64,000 nt of DNA from Helicobacter ailurogastricus (GTDB lineage Bacteria; Campylobacterota; Campylobacteria; Campylobacterales; Helicobacteraceae): contig NZ_CDMG01000002.1 of assembly GCF_001282945.1 (NCBI RefSeq), positions 457,268-521,267 on the forward strand. Direction: 5' to 3'. The notes beneath the pieces were generated by a model. That model did no database searches. It was not told the origin of the DNA and saw only the letters and a list, made by a program, of their open reading frames with translations. The translations under genes were made by a program, and so were the position numbers. Positions 8,246-17,118 of the stretch are shown here, piece after piece; position 1 is the stretch's first letter; each line of letters opens with the position of its first letter.

Positions 8246-9319
8246 TTAACATTTTGCATTGTTCCCCTCTGCGTATAAATAGCGCAAGTCATTTAAAGGG
8301 ATAAACTGCCCCTTGTGGTGGGTGTAAAAGTAGTCCCACCCATTGTGGTTGATCTTATTTAAAAGTTTTGCGCTCATTTTGTGGATGGAGAGCACCGCTC
8401 CGCTGCTATCTTGCACCTGCCCACTAGGCAAGATTTGGCATTGCTCTACCCCACTTGGGGAGCATAAAGCCTGCCCCACAAGCAAATATCCCGAATCAAC
8501 TAAGGTTTTCATCGGCACTTTGGGGGGCTTTTTCTCGCATTCTAAGCGGCTAAAAGCGTCCATTTTAATAGGCGTACTTGTTATCCTAGCTAGGGCGGCT
8601 CGGATGTAATGAGAATCTTTTTCAATGCCTAAGAAGTTGCGTCCCAATCTTTTAGCCACTGCCCCCGTGGTGCCCGTGCCAACAAAAGGGTCTAGCACTA
8701 AATCTCCCGGCTTTGTCGCCATTAAAAGCAACTTTTCTAAGAGTCTTTCGGGCTTTTGGGTGGGGTGGAGCTTTTGCCCTTTGGAGTCTTTGAGTCTTTC
8801 AGCCCCCACACATAGGGGGATTTCCCAAATGGATTTTTCTTGCTTGCCCCCATTTAGGGCTTTTAAGGTTTTGTAGTTGAAAGTAAAAGAAGCTTTTTTG
8901 TCTTTAGCGCACCAAAGCAAGGTTTCATGCGCATTGCATAGACGCGTGCCGTTAAAATTGGGCACGGGGTTAGATTTTGCCCAAATGATGTCATTAATCA
9001 CCCAAAAGCCCAAATCTTGCATCAAAGCCCCCAAGCGGTAGATGTTTTGAAACGAGCCGATGACGCAAATGCTGCCATTAGTTTTTAAGACCCGTCTGCA
9101 TTCTGCCAGCCACGCTTGAGAAAAGCTGTCATAATGGGTAAAGTCCTTAAATTTGTCCCACTCCTCAGCCACGCCTGCAAACTTTGCCCCGCCCACTCTT
9201 AAAAGCTCTCCTTGGGTTTGCATAAAATAGGGCGGGTCGGCAAAGATAAAATCCACACTGCCACTAGGCAGCGTTGTTAAAATTGTGGCGCAATCGCCTT
9301 GTAAAATCGTGTTTTGCAT
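8246..9319 (-). CDS. orphan N6-adenine DNA methyltransferase, HinfI/CcrM type
   Basis: The 357-residue beta-class enzyme has the catalytic motif IV DPPYF (about residues 29-33) near the N terminus, then the target region, and motif I DPFVGTGTTGAVAKRLGR near residue 210. A C-terminal extension of about 100 residues follows, as in CcrM and M.HinfI. H. pylori M.HpyAIV (HP1352, GANTC) has the same architecture and size, so GANTC is the likely site; this is inferred. No restriction endonuclease gene is adjacent: mutY lies 11 bases upstream on the same strand and the dehydrogenase operon downstream. Confidence 0.75.
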   Translation of the reverse strand: MQNTILQGDCATILTTLPSGSVDFIFADPPYFMQTQGELLRVGGAKFAGVAEEWDKFKDFTHYDSFSQAWLAECRRVLKTNGSICVIGSFQNIYRLGALMQDLGFWVINDIIWAKSNPVPNFNGTRLCNAHETLLWCAKDKKASFTFNYKTLKALNGGKQEKSIWEIPLCVGAERLKDSKGQKLHPTQKPERLLEKLLLMATKPGDLVLDPFVGTGTTGAVAKRLGRNFLGIEKDSHYIRAALARITSTPIKMDAFSRLECEKKPPKVPMKTLVDSGYLLVGQALCSPSGVEQCQILPSGQVQDSSGAVLSIHKMSAKLLNKINHNGWDYFYTHHKGQFIPLNDLRYLYAEGNNAKC

Positions 9320-9330
9320 TAGATCATGCC

Positions 9331-10347
9331 CTACGAATCTAGACTTTGATTTGCCCCTAGCTTTAAGCTAGGCAGTGCCCGCACAATCTTTAGACTAAGC
9401 GCGCTTGTGGGGGTGTATTTAAAATCTTGCAAAGGGATTTTAACTAGGTCTGTTGGGTCTAAATCCTCTAAAGTGGCTTGGTAGATTTTTGCGCTTAGGC
9501 GGTATTTGGTGTAGCTGTGGCGCACTTGGGCTAAAAGGGGCAGGCGGGTGTGTTCTTGCTCTTTTAATAGCGGGAATTGGTGCAAGTGGGCGTATAGCCC
9601 CGATTTGGCGCAGGTTAAATATAAAAAATTATCTTGCACGCACACGCCATAATGCTTGGTGATGGGGGTGCTTGGGGGTTTTTTAGCCACGCTAAAACGC
9701 ATTAAATCGTGCTTGCCTTTGCACCCTCGTTGCAGAGGGCAGAGCAAGCAGGCGGGGTTAGTGGGGGTGCAAATAAGCGCGCCTAGGTCAATTAGGGCTT
9801 GGTTGTGATCAAAGGGGTTTTCTAAGTTTAAAAACTCTAGGGCCTTAACTTGCAGGAGTTTGGCGAGGTTGGGGCTTTTGGGCTCAAGCGCAAAGAGGCG
9901 CAAAAGCACCCGTGCAACATTGGCATCCACCACCCCCACCGCCTGCCTAAAGCCGAAGCACAAAATCGCGCTTGCGCTGTATGCGCCAATGCCGGGCAGG
10001 GCTAATAGGGCTTCATAGTCATTGGGCAGTTGTCCGCCGTGTTTTTCGCAACAAATTTGTGCGCTTTTGTGTAGGTTTTTTGCCCTCGCGTAGTAGCCCA
10101 GTCCCTGCCACAACAACAACACCTGCTCTAACTTGGCATCTGCTAGGGCTTTTAGTGTGGGTAGGGCTTGTAAAAAAGGGGGGTAGAATTTGTCGAGCAC
10201 CACGTTAATTTGGGTTTGTTGGGACATGATTTCGCTGATATAGACCTCATAGGGGGCGTTTGGCCCGCTTAAGTGGCGGATGGATAAGTCAGTGCGCCCA
10301 CTGGTGGCATACCACTTTAAAAGGGCATTGTGTAGGGGTTTAAACAT
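9331..10347 (-). CDS. mutY: A/G-specific adenine glycosylase MutY
   Basis: The protein has 338 residues from the ATG at 10345-10347 (a TTG directly before it is the alternative). It removes adenine mispaired with 8-oxoguanine. Visible features are the catalytic Glu in YISEIMSQQTQ, the helix-hairpin-helix LPGIGAYSA, the catalytic Asp in VGVVDANVARVL, and the iron-sulfur cysteines C-x6-C-x2-C-x5-C in CTPTNPACLLCPLQRGC. A NUDIX-like C-terminal domain follows. It lies 11 bases before the methyltransferase gene and is probably co-transcribed with it. Confidence 0.93.
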   Translation of the reverse strand: MFKPLHNALLKWYATSGRTDLSIRHLSGPNAPYEVYISEIMSQQTQINVVLDKFYPPFLQALPTLKALADAKLEQVLLLWQGLGYYARAKNLHKSAQICCEKHGGQLPNDYEALLALPGIGAYSASAILCFGFRQAVGVVDANVARVLLRLFALEPKSPNLAKLLQVKALEFLNLENPFDHNQALIDLGALICTPTNPACLLCPLQRGCKGKHDLMRFSVAKKPPSTPITKHYGVCVQDNFLYLTCAKSGLYAHLHQFPLLKEQEHTRLPLLAQVRHSYTKYRLSAKIYQATLEDLDPTDLVKIPLQDFKYTPTSALSLKIVRALPSLKLGANQSLDS

Positions 10348-10399
10348 CAAGCACTCTCCAAAAGTGGGTATTATAGTGCTTTTCTCTTAAAGGGGTGCT

Positions 10400-10840
10400 A
10401 TGGAGTTTCAAATCGATTTAATCGATGAAGTGCAAAGCGAGTTAGAGGATTTAGAGCAACACTTAAGCCCGCTCATGGCGCATTTAGGCAGGAATGGGGG
10501 CGTGGAGTTGGTTTTGGTTTCGCCTAAGCGCATACAAGAATTAAACAATCTATATCGGGGCGTGGATAAGCCGACCGATGTTTTGAGCTTTCCCATTGAC
10601 ATGCCCGCCGCGGATTTATTAGGGAGTGTCGTCATCAATATAGAGCAAGCCAAAGAAGAAGCCCAAAAACGAGGACATCGCTTATTAGATGAGGTGACGC
10701 TGTTGTTCTTGCATGGCTATTTGCACCTACTAGGTTACGACCATGAGAGCGACAACGGGGAGCAACGCACGTTAGAAGAAGAGATCATACAAGCCTTTAA
10801 TTTGCCCCCCAGTTTGATTGTGCGGACTGAAAATTTGTGA
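10400..10840 (+). CDS. ybeY: endoribonuclease YbeY
   Basis: The 146-residue protein ends its core with the zinc motif HGYLHLLGYDH (H-x3-H-x5-H). Upstream are the conserved DKPTDVLSFP segment and LGSVVINIEQA. YbeY takes part in 16S rRNA 3' processing and ribosome quality control. Its last 44 bases overlap the convergent tilS gene, so both proteins are coded by the same DNA there. Confidence 0.92.
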   Translation: MEFQIDLIDEVQSELEDLEQHLSPLMAHLGRNGGVELVLVSPKRIQELNNLYRGVDKPTDVLSFPIDMPAADLLGSVVINIEQAKEEAQKRGHRLLDEVTLLFLHGYLHLLGYDHESDNGEQRTLEEEIIQAFNLPPSLIVRTENL

Positions 10841-11819
10841 GTTGCTCTAAAGTGTTCGCCCACTTAGGGCTAAAAAAAAGGGGGCGCACTAAAGGGGGGA
10901 TTAAAAGTGCACGGCAAGTGTCTTTATAAGACTTTGGCAGGGCAGGTTTAACCTTTAAAGCCCGCCCCACATAGACAAAGCCCCCCCCGCACCCCACCAC
11001 AAAGCCCCCCCCCACAACCCCATTAAAGCCCTGTTGTGCTAACTCTAGGCGTTGTTTTGTGCTTAAAACATAGCCCAATTTTTTAAGCAGGCCATCTATG
11101 TAGTAGAGGTTTTGCGCCCCCTCTTTAAAAACAAAGACCCCCTTAAGCTCAAGGCAATTTAGGGGGGGATAAAGGGCGTGCTTTTCTAATTCTAGGGCTT
11201 TAAAGCTACGCACCAAACCGCGCGCTTCTGCCAAGTTTAAAAAGGGCGTGGCTAAATTATGGCGGATCAAATTGCGCTGGAAGCGTAAATCGTTGTTTGT
11301 AGAATCTTCAAAGTAGCGTAGATTGCGGGCTTGCAAATACTCTAGCAAAGCAGATTTAGGGGTGTAAATTAAGGGGCGAATCAGCGTGTAGTTTTTGCGC
11401 TGCTCTAGGGCACTAAAGCCAAGTATTGTTTGCAAGCTCGCCCCCTTGGCTAGTTGCATTAAAAACCACTCCAATTTGTCGTTCAAGTGGTGGGCTAAAA
11501 TTAAATGGGTGTAGCCAAACTTCCTTATCAAGTCCTCAAAAAAGCGATACCGCTCTTTGCGCCCCTGTGCCTCTAAATTACCTCCCATTAGGGTCACTTG
11601 TTTGGTATAGACTTTTTTTTGATGCTTTGCCCCTAACTCTTTGGCGTAGGCGATTTCCTCTTGCGCTTGCACCCTCAAGCCGTGATCTAATATGGCTAAA
11701 TCAAAGGGCAATCCCCGCTCTAAAAGCAAGAAAAACAACGCCACTGAATCGCCACCCGCTGAAAAGCCCAACAATCCCCTTCCTTGCCCTAAAGCCTCTA
11801 AGCTCTCTAACGCCACCAT
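10797..11819 (-). CDS. tilS: tRNA(Ile)-lysidine synthase TilS
   Basis: The 340-residue protein carries the PP-loop motif SAGGDS (residues 20-25) that binds ATP. A second conserved patch is LAHHLNDKLEWFLMQLAKGA, and FEDSTN follows. TilS changes the CAU anticodon of tRNA-Ile to lysidine-AU, so that it reads AUA, and is normally essential. The C-terminal tRNA-binding part contains two Gly-rich strands coded by runs of nine and eight G (residues about 269-280). The gene faces ybeY and overlaps its end. Confidence 0.9.
   Translation of the reverse strand: MVALESLEALGQGRGLLGFSAGGDSVALFFLLLERGLPFDLAILDHGLRVQAQEEIAYAKELGAKHQKKVYTKQVTLMGGNLEAQGRKERYRFFEDLIRKFGYTHLILAHHLNDKLEWFLMQLAKGASLQTILGFSALEQRKNYTLIRPLIYTPKSALLEYLQARNLRYFEDSTNNDLRFQRNLIRHNLATPFLNLAEARGLVRSFKALELEKHALYPPLNCLELKGVFVFKEGAQNLYYIDGLLKKLGYVLSTKQRLELAQQGFNGVVGGGFVVGCGGGFVYVGRALKVKPALPKSYKDTCRALLIPPLVRPLFFSPKWANTLEQLTNFQSAQSNWGAN
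10981..11013 (-). repeat. paired poly-G tracts inside tilS
   Basis: On the plus strand C8 (10981-10988) and C9 (11005-11013) are separated by 16 bases and each is preceded by AAAG. They code for the repeated GGGFV strands of TilS. Slippage in either would shift the frame of the last 60-70 codons. Confidence 0.8.
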
Positions 11820-11917
11820 TTAAGCCCTAATTTAGTTTGGTTTAATAAAATGCGCTCATTGTTGCTCCATTTACTTTAGATTAACTTAACTCAATTCTAC
11901 ACAAGGAGCAACCCCGT

Positions 11918-13231
11918 ATGTTAGCGTTTTTGTCTAAGTTTTTTCAGTTCAAAGAGCGCAACACTTCGCTAGGCATTGAAACCCTAGCCGGCTTAACCAC
12001 TTTTGTCACCATTTCCTACATCGCCATTGTCAATCCCTCTGTTTTGCAAAAAGCGAGCATGGATTTTAATGGTGTGTTTGTGGCAACCTTAATCGTTACG
12101 ATTGTGGGCACGCTCATCATGGGGATTGTGGCTAACTACCCCATCGCCATCGCCCCGAGTATGGGCATGAATGCTTATTTTACTTTTGTCTTGGTGCTGG
12201 GCATGGGCATGTCTTGGCGCACCGCCTTGGGGAGCGTCTTTTGGGCCTCTTTAATTTTTTTGATCCTTTCTTTAACCGGCTTTAGAGAAGCTTTGATTAA
12301 AGCCATACCCACCTCCCTAAAAGCGGGCATCACGGCAGGCATCGGGCTTTTCATCGCTTTCATTGGCATGCAAAACGCCCACTTAGTCGAGCCCTCTAGC
12401 GCAACGATCATCACCCTAGGCAACTTCTCTAGGCCCATCGCCTACATGTCCTTAATCGGGCTGTTCATCACCATCGTTTTATTGGTAAATCGTGTCAAAG
12501 CAGCCATATTCTTAGGCATTTTAATCACCGCTTTGCTGGCCTTGCTCTTAGGGCATTTAAAACTGCCAGACCGCCTTTTTGAATTGCCAAAGCACATGGA
12601 GAGCACCTTTTTTAAGCTGGACATTTTGGGCGCGCTAAAACCAGACTTGGGGGCGGTGATTTTCACTTTCTTTTTAGTCATGCTCTTTGACACCACCGCG
12701 ACCATGATCGGCGTGGCACAGCAGGCAAACCTTATGCGAGGCGATCGCTTTTTAAACGCCAAAAGCGCGCTCAGTGCCGATGCAATCGCGAGCGCGGTGG
12801 GCGCAATGGTGGGCACTTCGCCCACTTCAACCTACATCGAGTCGGGGGCGGGGGTGAGTGTGGGTGGGCGCACGGGCTTTACTTGTGTTGTGGTGGCTTT
12901 GCTCTTTGCTGCCCTCATCTTTTTAGCCCCCTTGGCAAAAGCACTAGCCAGCGTGCCCGCCATCACCTCCCCGGCTCTCATCATCGTGGGCTTTATGATG
13001 ATGAGCCATTTAAGCGAAATTGATTGGCATGACCTAGAAGAAGCCCTGCCCGCCTTTTTTGTGCTCTTTTGGATCCCCATCTCTTATAGCATCACCAATG
13101 GCGTGGGCATTGGACTCATCATTTACCCTCTCATTAAAATCTGTCGTGGCAAGTTTAAACAAGTGCATCCCTTGCTCTATCTCTTTGGGGCTTTATTCGT
13201 GGTGCAATTTGTGATAGACATGCACGGCTAA
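11918..13231 (+). CDS. NCS2-family purine permease (AzgA/GhxP-like)
   Basis: The 437-residue protein has about 12-14 hydrophobic segments. It shows the AzgA-branch sequences GIETLAGLTTFVTISYIAIVNP at the N terminus, APSMGMNAYF, and the transport motif FDTTATMIGVAQQANL with the conserved ALSADAIAS-(x)-GTSPTSTYIESGAGV. Relatives carry adenine, guanine or hypoxanthine in exchange with protons. The specificity is not set by what I can see. Such uptake fits the truncated purL elsewhere in the window. An AAGGAG site precedes the ATG. Confidence 0.85.
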   Translation: MLAFLSKFFQFKERNTSLGIETLAGLTTFVTISYIAIVNPSVLQKASMDFNGVFVATLIVTIVGTLIMGIVANYPIAIAPSMGMNAYFTFVLVLGMGMSWRTALGSVFWASLIFLILSLTGFREALIKAIPTSLKAGITAGIGLFIAFIGMQNAHLVEPSSATIITLGNFSRPIAYMSLIGLFITIVLLVNRVKAAIFLGILITALLALLLGHLKLPDRLFELPKHMESTFFKLDILGALKPDLGAVIFTFFLVMLFDTTATMIGVAQQANLMRGDRFLNAKSALSADAIASAVGAMVGTSPTSTYIESGAGVSVGGRTGFTCVVVALLFAALIFLAPLAKALASVPAITSPALIIVGFMMMSHLSEIDWHDLEEALPAFFVLFWIPISYSITNGVGIGLIIYPLIKICRGKFKQVHPLLYLFGALFVVQFVIDMHG

Positions 13232-13249
13232 AGCCAGCAGCAATGACAC

Positions 13250-13290
13250 AGCCCCTATTGTGGTCTTTTTTGCCAGGTATAGGGGCTTTG
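13250..13290 (+). terminator. terminator-like hairpin after the purine permease
   Basis: AGCCCCTAT (13250-13258) pairs perfectly with ATAGGGGCT (13279-13287), followed by TTTG. The loop is long (20 bases), which makes it a moderate candidate. Confidence 0.5.
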
Positions 13291-13484
13291 TAATGCAAAT
13301 CTAAATGGTGGCGTTATTTTTATGGCCCTTTAAAGCGTGGGCGGTGTGGCCTTTAGGGTTTTTGCATAGGAACTTTCTTAATAATAAAAATCAAAAACAA
13401 GGATGGCAACGCATCAAAGAACTTTGGGCTTGTTTTAAGTTTGTTTGTGTAAAAATCGCCCTTTATCTGGGTAGGCAAACTTAA

Positions 13485-14111
13485 ATGAAAGGTGGTGCTT
13501 TGTTATCCCGTTATTTTCTCCCCCAAGAGAACTTAGCTTTTGTACCCAACCACCGCCTGCGCTATTTGAGCTTAAGTGTGGCGTGTTTGGGAATTGCCTT
13601 TATTCTAGGCATCATTGGGTTGTATTTGATGCCAGAGAGTGTAACGCACTGGACGAAACAAAAATTTGGACTCATCAGTTGGCTTGAAAATGTCCATTTA
13701 GGCCCCGTGTTTGACAACGATTTATTTGTTTTTAATTGGGTCTTGCACCCCTATTTCGGCGCGATTTATTACATGCAAGCTCGGGTAGCGGGGTATCGCT
13801 TTTTAACGGGGGTGGTCTTTACGGCCTTGGTTTCTACTTTCTTTTGGGAGTATGGGCTGGAGGCCTTTGTCGAGATTCCTAGCATTCAGGATTTAATTTG
13901 CACCCCCACTTTAGGCCCGCTTGTGGGCGAGATTTTCTACCGCATCAGCCAGAGGCTACAACAGCCCAACAAATTGCCCAAAATCTTTACAGAGTGCGCG
14001 CTCTTTTTCTTGGATTTTATCGGTTTTAGTATCCAAAAATTGGGCTTTGCCAAGGCCTGTGGGATTTGTAACAAAAACGCCATTTACCATCAATCTACCC
14101 CAAAATGCTAG
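13485..14111 (+). CDS. DUF3943-type membrane-associated protein
   Basis: The protein has 208 residues. One clear membrane segment (about 29-48) is followed by the typical DUF3943 sequence: NWVLHPYFGAIYYMQAR, FFWEYGLEAFVEIPSIQDL, then TPTLGPLVGE. Members are common in Gram-negative outer-envelope contexts, but no function is established. Two cysteine-containing turns near the C terminus (KACGICNKN) are unusual for the family core. The ATG at 13485 has no clear ribosome site; a TTG at 13500 follows AAAGGTGG and could be the true start. Confidence 0.65.
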   Translation: MKGGALLSRYFLPQENLAFVPNHRLRYLSLSVACLGIAFILGIIGLYLMPESVTHWTKQKFGLISWLENVHLGPVFDNDLFVFNWVLHPYFGAIYYMQARVAGYRFLTGVVFTALVSTFFWEYGLEAFVEIPSIQDLICTPTLGPLVGEIFYRISQRLQQPNKLPKIFTECALFFLDFIGFSIQKLGFAKACGICNKNAIYHQSTPKC

Positions 14112-14138
14112 ATTCACCCCCTATAAAGTGAGGTTTTT

Positions 14139-14714
14139 ATGCAGTTTCAAGTTTCAAACCAAGCCAAGTTGCCGACCCCCTTTGGCACCTTTTGCTTACA
14201 ATCTTTTAAAGAACAACAGGGGGCTTTGGAGCTGGACCATTTAGTGGTTTTTACCAAAGAATTAGGCAAAACACCCCTAGTGAGGGTGCATTCAGAGTGC
14301 TTGACCGGCGATGTCTTTGGCTCGCAAAAATGCGATTGCGGGGGGGAGTTACACATGGCATTAAAGCGCATCGGCAAAGAGGGAGGGATGTTGGTCTATT
14401 TGCGTCAAGAGGGGCGGGGCATTGGGCTTTTTAATAAAATCAACGCCTACGCTTTGCAAGACCAAGGCTATGACACCGTAGAGGCAAACGAGGCGATCGG
14501 CTTTAAGGACGATGAGAGGGACTACACCATCGTTAAGCACATTTTCGAGCATTATGGGCTTGAGAAAATCCGCCTGCTCACAAACAACCCTAAAAAAATC
14601 GAAGCCATTGGGGCTTTTGTGCAAGTGGAGCGGTGCAGCATTTTAGTCAAGAGCAATTGCCATAACCAGCAATACTTGCAGACCAAAAAGCTTAAAATGG
14701 GGCATTTGCTCTAA
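14139..14714 (+). CDS. ribA: GTP cyclohydrolase II RibA
   Basis: The 191-residue protein opens the imidazole ring of GTP in the first step of riboflavin synthesis. The zinc site is in [15 protein letters not shown] (with the upstream Cys in HSECLTGD), and the catalytic RQEGRGIG stretch follows near residue 89. It is a stand-alone domain rather than a fusion to RibB. The stop overlaps the moeA start (TAATG), so it is coupled to the molybdopterin genes. Confidence 0.95.
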   Translation: MQFQVSNQAKLPTPFGTFCLQSFKEQQGALELDHLVVFTKELGKTPLVRVHSECLTGDVFGSQKCDCGGELHMALKRIGKEGGMLVYLRQEGRGIGLFNKINAYALQDQGYDTVEANEAIGFKDDERDYTIVKHIFEHYGLEKIRLLTNNPKKIEAIGAFVQVERCSILVKSNCHNQQYLQTKKLKMGHLL

Positions 14715-15925
14715 TGCTAAGTTTTCACGAGGCTCTAGAAGTCATTGGGGCGAGTTTTTTAACCCCACTAGGTAGCGAGAAGGTCTTGTTTGCGGACGCT
14801 TTGGAGCGGGTTTTGGCTGAGGACATTTTGGCCCCAAAGGATAGCCCCGCCTACCCCACAGCTAGCATGGATGGCTACGCCTTTAGGTTAGAGGATTTGG
14901 ATTTGTTGCAAACCCAAGGGTTGCTCGTGCAAGGGATCAACCCCGCCAATTTACAAGAGCCTCCCATGTTAAAGCCCGGTTGCTCGTTTAAAACCTTTGT
15001 GGGGGCAAAAATGCCTATTGGGGCAGATGCGCTTGTCATTGTGGAGGAGGTGCAAGAGCAGGCCGAGCGGATTTTTCTCACCCACAGCAGTGGATGTTCC
15101 CACGAGAGCGGGCATTATAATTGGATTAGACCCGTAGGATCACAGCACAAAAAAGGAGCGGTGGTGCTCTCTAGGGGCGATAAAATCACGCCTTATAGTG
15201 TGGGGGCCTTAGCCGAGCACAACCAAGTTTTTGTGCAAGTGTATAAAAAACCCAGAGTGGGGATTTTAAGCGGGGGGGCAGAGATTGTGGAGGTGGGCGC
15301 GCCCATTGAGGGGGTGCGCAGCGTGAATAACCACATGCTAAAGGCGATGGCTAAACAGCTAGGGGGCGAGGGGGTGCTTTACCCGCTTTTGCCCGACAAG
15401 CAAGAGAGCATCGAGCAGGCCATTTGCCACGCCTTTAGAGATTGCGACATGGTCGTTACAACCGGCGGGATGAGCAAGGGGGACTTTGACTTCACCCAGC
15501 ACGCCATCGCCAATGTGAGCGAAATTGCCTTTAAATCCGCCAAAATCAAGCCGGGCAAACCCGTAGCTTACAGCATTCACGCCAAAGACGGCACGCACAA
15601 GCCCCTGCTAGCCTTGCCGGGCAACCCTCCCGCCGCCGCCCTCACTTTCTATCTTTTTGGCACGGCGATTTTTGCCAAACTCTTTAATATCCCCTACGCC
15701 CCGCCTTTTATACAAGCCATCTTAGAAGACGACTTTAACAAACACGAGGAACGCATGGAGTTTTTGGCTTGTTTTGTGCGCTTAAAAGAGGGGCGTTATT
15801 TTGCCAGTTTGCGCCCCAAGGCGCATCTATACGACACACAGAGCGCGCTTTTGGTGCTTGAAGAGGGGGCGCGGCACTACAAAAAGGGCGAAAGCCTTGC
15901 GCTCTTGTTGCACCATATTTTTTAA
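14714..15925 (+). CDS. moeA: molybdopterin molybdenumtransferase MoeA
   Basis: The 403-residue protein inserts molybdate into adenylated molybdopterin. It shows SPAYPTASMDGYAF at the N terminus, GAKMPIGADALVIVEE, the MPT-binding TTGGMSKGDFD in domain III, and LPGNPPAAALTF near residue 295. It is first in the run moeA-moaD-moaE-mogA-moaC; in H. pylori, moeA lies elsewhere as I recall. A strong AAGGAG site after its end serves moaD. Confidence 0.93.
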   Translation: MLSFHEALEVIGASFLTPLGSEKVLFADALERVLAEDILAPKDSPAYPTASMDGYAFRLEDLDLLQTQGLLVQGINPANLQEPPMLKPGCSFKTFVGAKMPIGADALVIVEEVQEQAERIFLTHSSGCSHESGHYNWIRPVGSQHKKGAVVLSRGDKITPYSVGALAEHNQVFVQVYKKPRVGILSGGAEIVEVGAPIEGVRSVNNHMLKAMAKQLGGEGVLYPLLPDKQESIEQAICHAFRDCDMVVTTGGMSKGDFDFTQHAIANVSEIAFKSAKIKPGKPVAYSIHAKDGTHKPLLALPGNPPAAALTFYLFGTAIFAKLFNIPYAPPFIQAILEDDFNKHEERMEFLACFVRLKEGRYFASLRPKAHLYDTQSALLVLEEGARHYKKGESLALLLHHIF

Positions 15926-15935
15926 GGAGCTTATT

Positions 15936-16157
15936 ATGGTATCTGTGCGCTTTTTAGGACCGATTAAAGAGGAGAGCCTAGAGTTAGACATCACAAATTT
16001 AGAAGGCTTGCGCCAAATCTTGCACGCAAAAGCGCAGGTCAAGCCGTGGCTAGCCATGAGCGCCATTGCGTTAAATGGGGTGCTTATCGAAGACATCAAC
16101 ACTCCCTTAAAGGCGGGCGATGAAGTTGTGGTTTTGCCGCCCGTGTGTGGGGGCTGA
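15936..16157 (+). CDS. moaD: molybdopterin synthase sulfur carrier subunit MoaD
   Basis: This 73-residue ubiquitin-like protein ends in the required Gly-Gly (LPPVCGG), whose thiocarboxylate supplies sulfur to MoaE. The start is the ATG at 15936 behind AAGGAG, not the longer upstream frame that would overlap moeA. Its stop overlaps the moaE start (TGATG). Confidence 0.93.
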   Translation: MVSVRFLGPIKEESLELDITNLEGLRQILHAKAQVKPWLAMSAIALNGVLIEDINTPLKAGDEVVVLPPVCGG

Positions 16158-16594
16158 TGTTAGAGATCGTTGAGGGCGCGCTTGATACAGGCGTGATTTA
16201 CAGCGCGTGGGCTAGGCTGTGTGTTGAAAAAAACTTAGGCGCTTTGTGTGTCTTTAGTGGATTTGTGCGCCCTGAAGAGGGGCTAGAGGGTTTGAGTTTT
16301 GAGGTGTATATGCCCCTATTTGAGGCGTGGTTTCATGCATGGCAGCAACGGGCGGGGGCTGGAGGGGTGTTTTTGTGTTTGGCACACTCAATGGGGGATG
16401 TGCTCGTGGGGCAGAGCTCTTACATGGCGGGTTTAATGGGTGCGCACCGCAAAAAGGCGCTAGAGCTTTATAACCCCTTTATTGAGGACTTTAAGCGCAA
16501 CGCCCCCATTTACAAGTACGATCTTAAAAACGGGCAAAGGATTTACGCCAAAGATCGAAGCCATCCATTGAAAGGGAGCGGATTATTGCAATGA
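16157..16594 (+). CDS. moaE: molybdopterin synthase catalytic subunit MoaE
   Basis: The 145-residue protein pairs with MoaD to convert precursor Z (cPMP) to molybdopterin. It shows the MoaE elements GALCVFSGFVRPEEG and FEVYMPLFEAW, an HSMGDV segment (usually HRxGxL), and AHRKKALE near the active site. The C-terminal KYDLKNGQRIYAKD takes the place of the usual lysine-rich WKK segment. The start is the ATG overlapping the moaD stop; the end overlaps mogA (ATGA). Confidence 0.9.
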   Translation: MLEIVEGALDTGVIYSAWARLCVEKNLGALCVFSGFVRPEEGLEGLSFEVYMPLFEAWFHAWQQRAGAGGVFLCLAHSMGDVLVGQSSYMAGLMGAHRKKALELYNPFIEDFKRNAPIYKYDLKNGQRIYAKDRSHPLKGSGLLQ

Positions 16595-17118
16595 CAACCA
16601 TTAAAATAGGTGTAGTGGTGGCAAGCGATCGCGCCAGCACAGGCATTTACGAGGATTTGAGCGGACTAGCGATTAAAGAGGTCTTGGGCGAATACATTTT
16701 AAACCCCCTAGAGTTTCTTTACCGCTTGCTGCCCGATGAGCAAAGCGCTTTGGAACAAACTTTAAGGGAGTTGAGTAAAGATTGTGCCCTCATCGCCACC
16801 ACAGGAGGCACGGGGCCAGCCCCAAGAGATGTTACGCCAGAAGCCACTAAAGCCGTTTGCTCTAAAATGTTGCCCGGCTTTGGCGAGCTGATGCGTGCGG
16901 CCAGTTTAAAATATGTCCCCACAGCGATACTATCGCGTCAGAGTGCGGGCATTTGTGGCTCAAGTTTGGTTGTGAATTTACCCGGCAAGCCCAAGAGCAT
17001 TAGGGAGTGTTTAGAGGCGGTGTTCCCGGCGATTCCTTATTGCATCGATTTAATCGGGGGCCCCTACATTGAGGCAAACCCTAAAAACATCAAAGTTTTT
17101 CGCCCCAAAAATGCTTAA
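16591..17118 (+). CDS. mogA: molybdopterin adenylyltransferase MogA
   Basis: The 175-residue protein activates molybdopterin with ATP ahead of MoeA. The signature [16 protein letters not shown] is at about residues 70-85, with an N-terminal VVASDRAS and a C-terminal [28 protein letters not shown], as in E. coli MogA. It is translationally coupled to moaE (ATGA) and overlaps moaC by 8 bases. Confidence 0.93.
   Translation: MTTIKIGVVVASDRASTGIYEDLSGLAIKEVLGEYILNPLEFLYRLLPDEQSALEQTLRELSKDCALIATTGGTGPAPRDVTPEATKAVCSKMLPGFGELMRAASLKYVPTAILSRQSAGICGSSLVVNLPGKPKSIRECLEAVFPAIPYCIDLIGGPYIEANPKNIKVFRPKNA

Noticed and set aside
13232-13484. Possible small gene after the purine permease
   Set aside because: Only very short frames are seen; the region holds a terminator-like hairpin and probably the upstream region of the DUF3943 gene.
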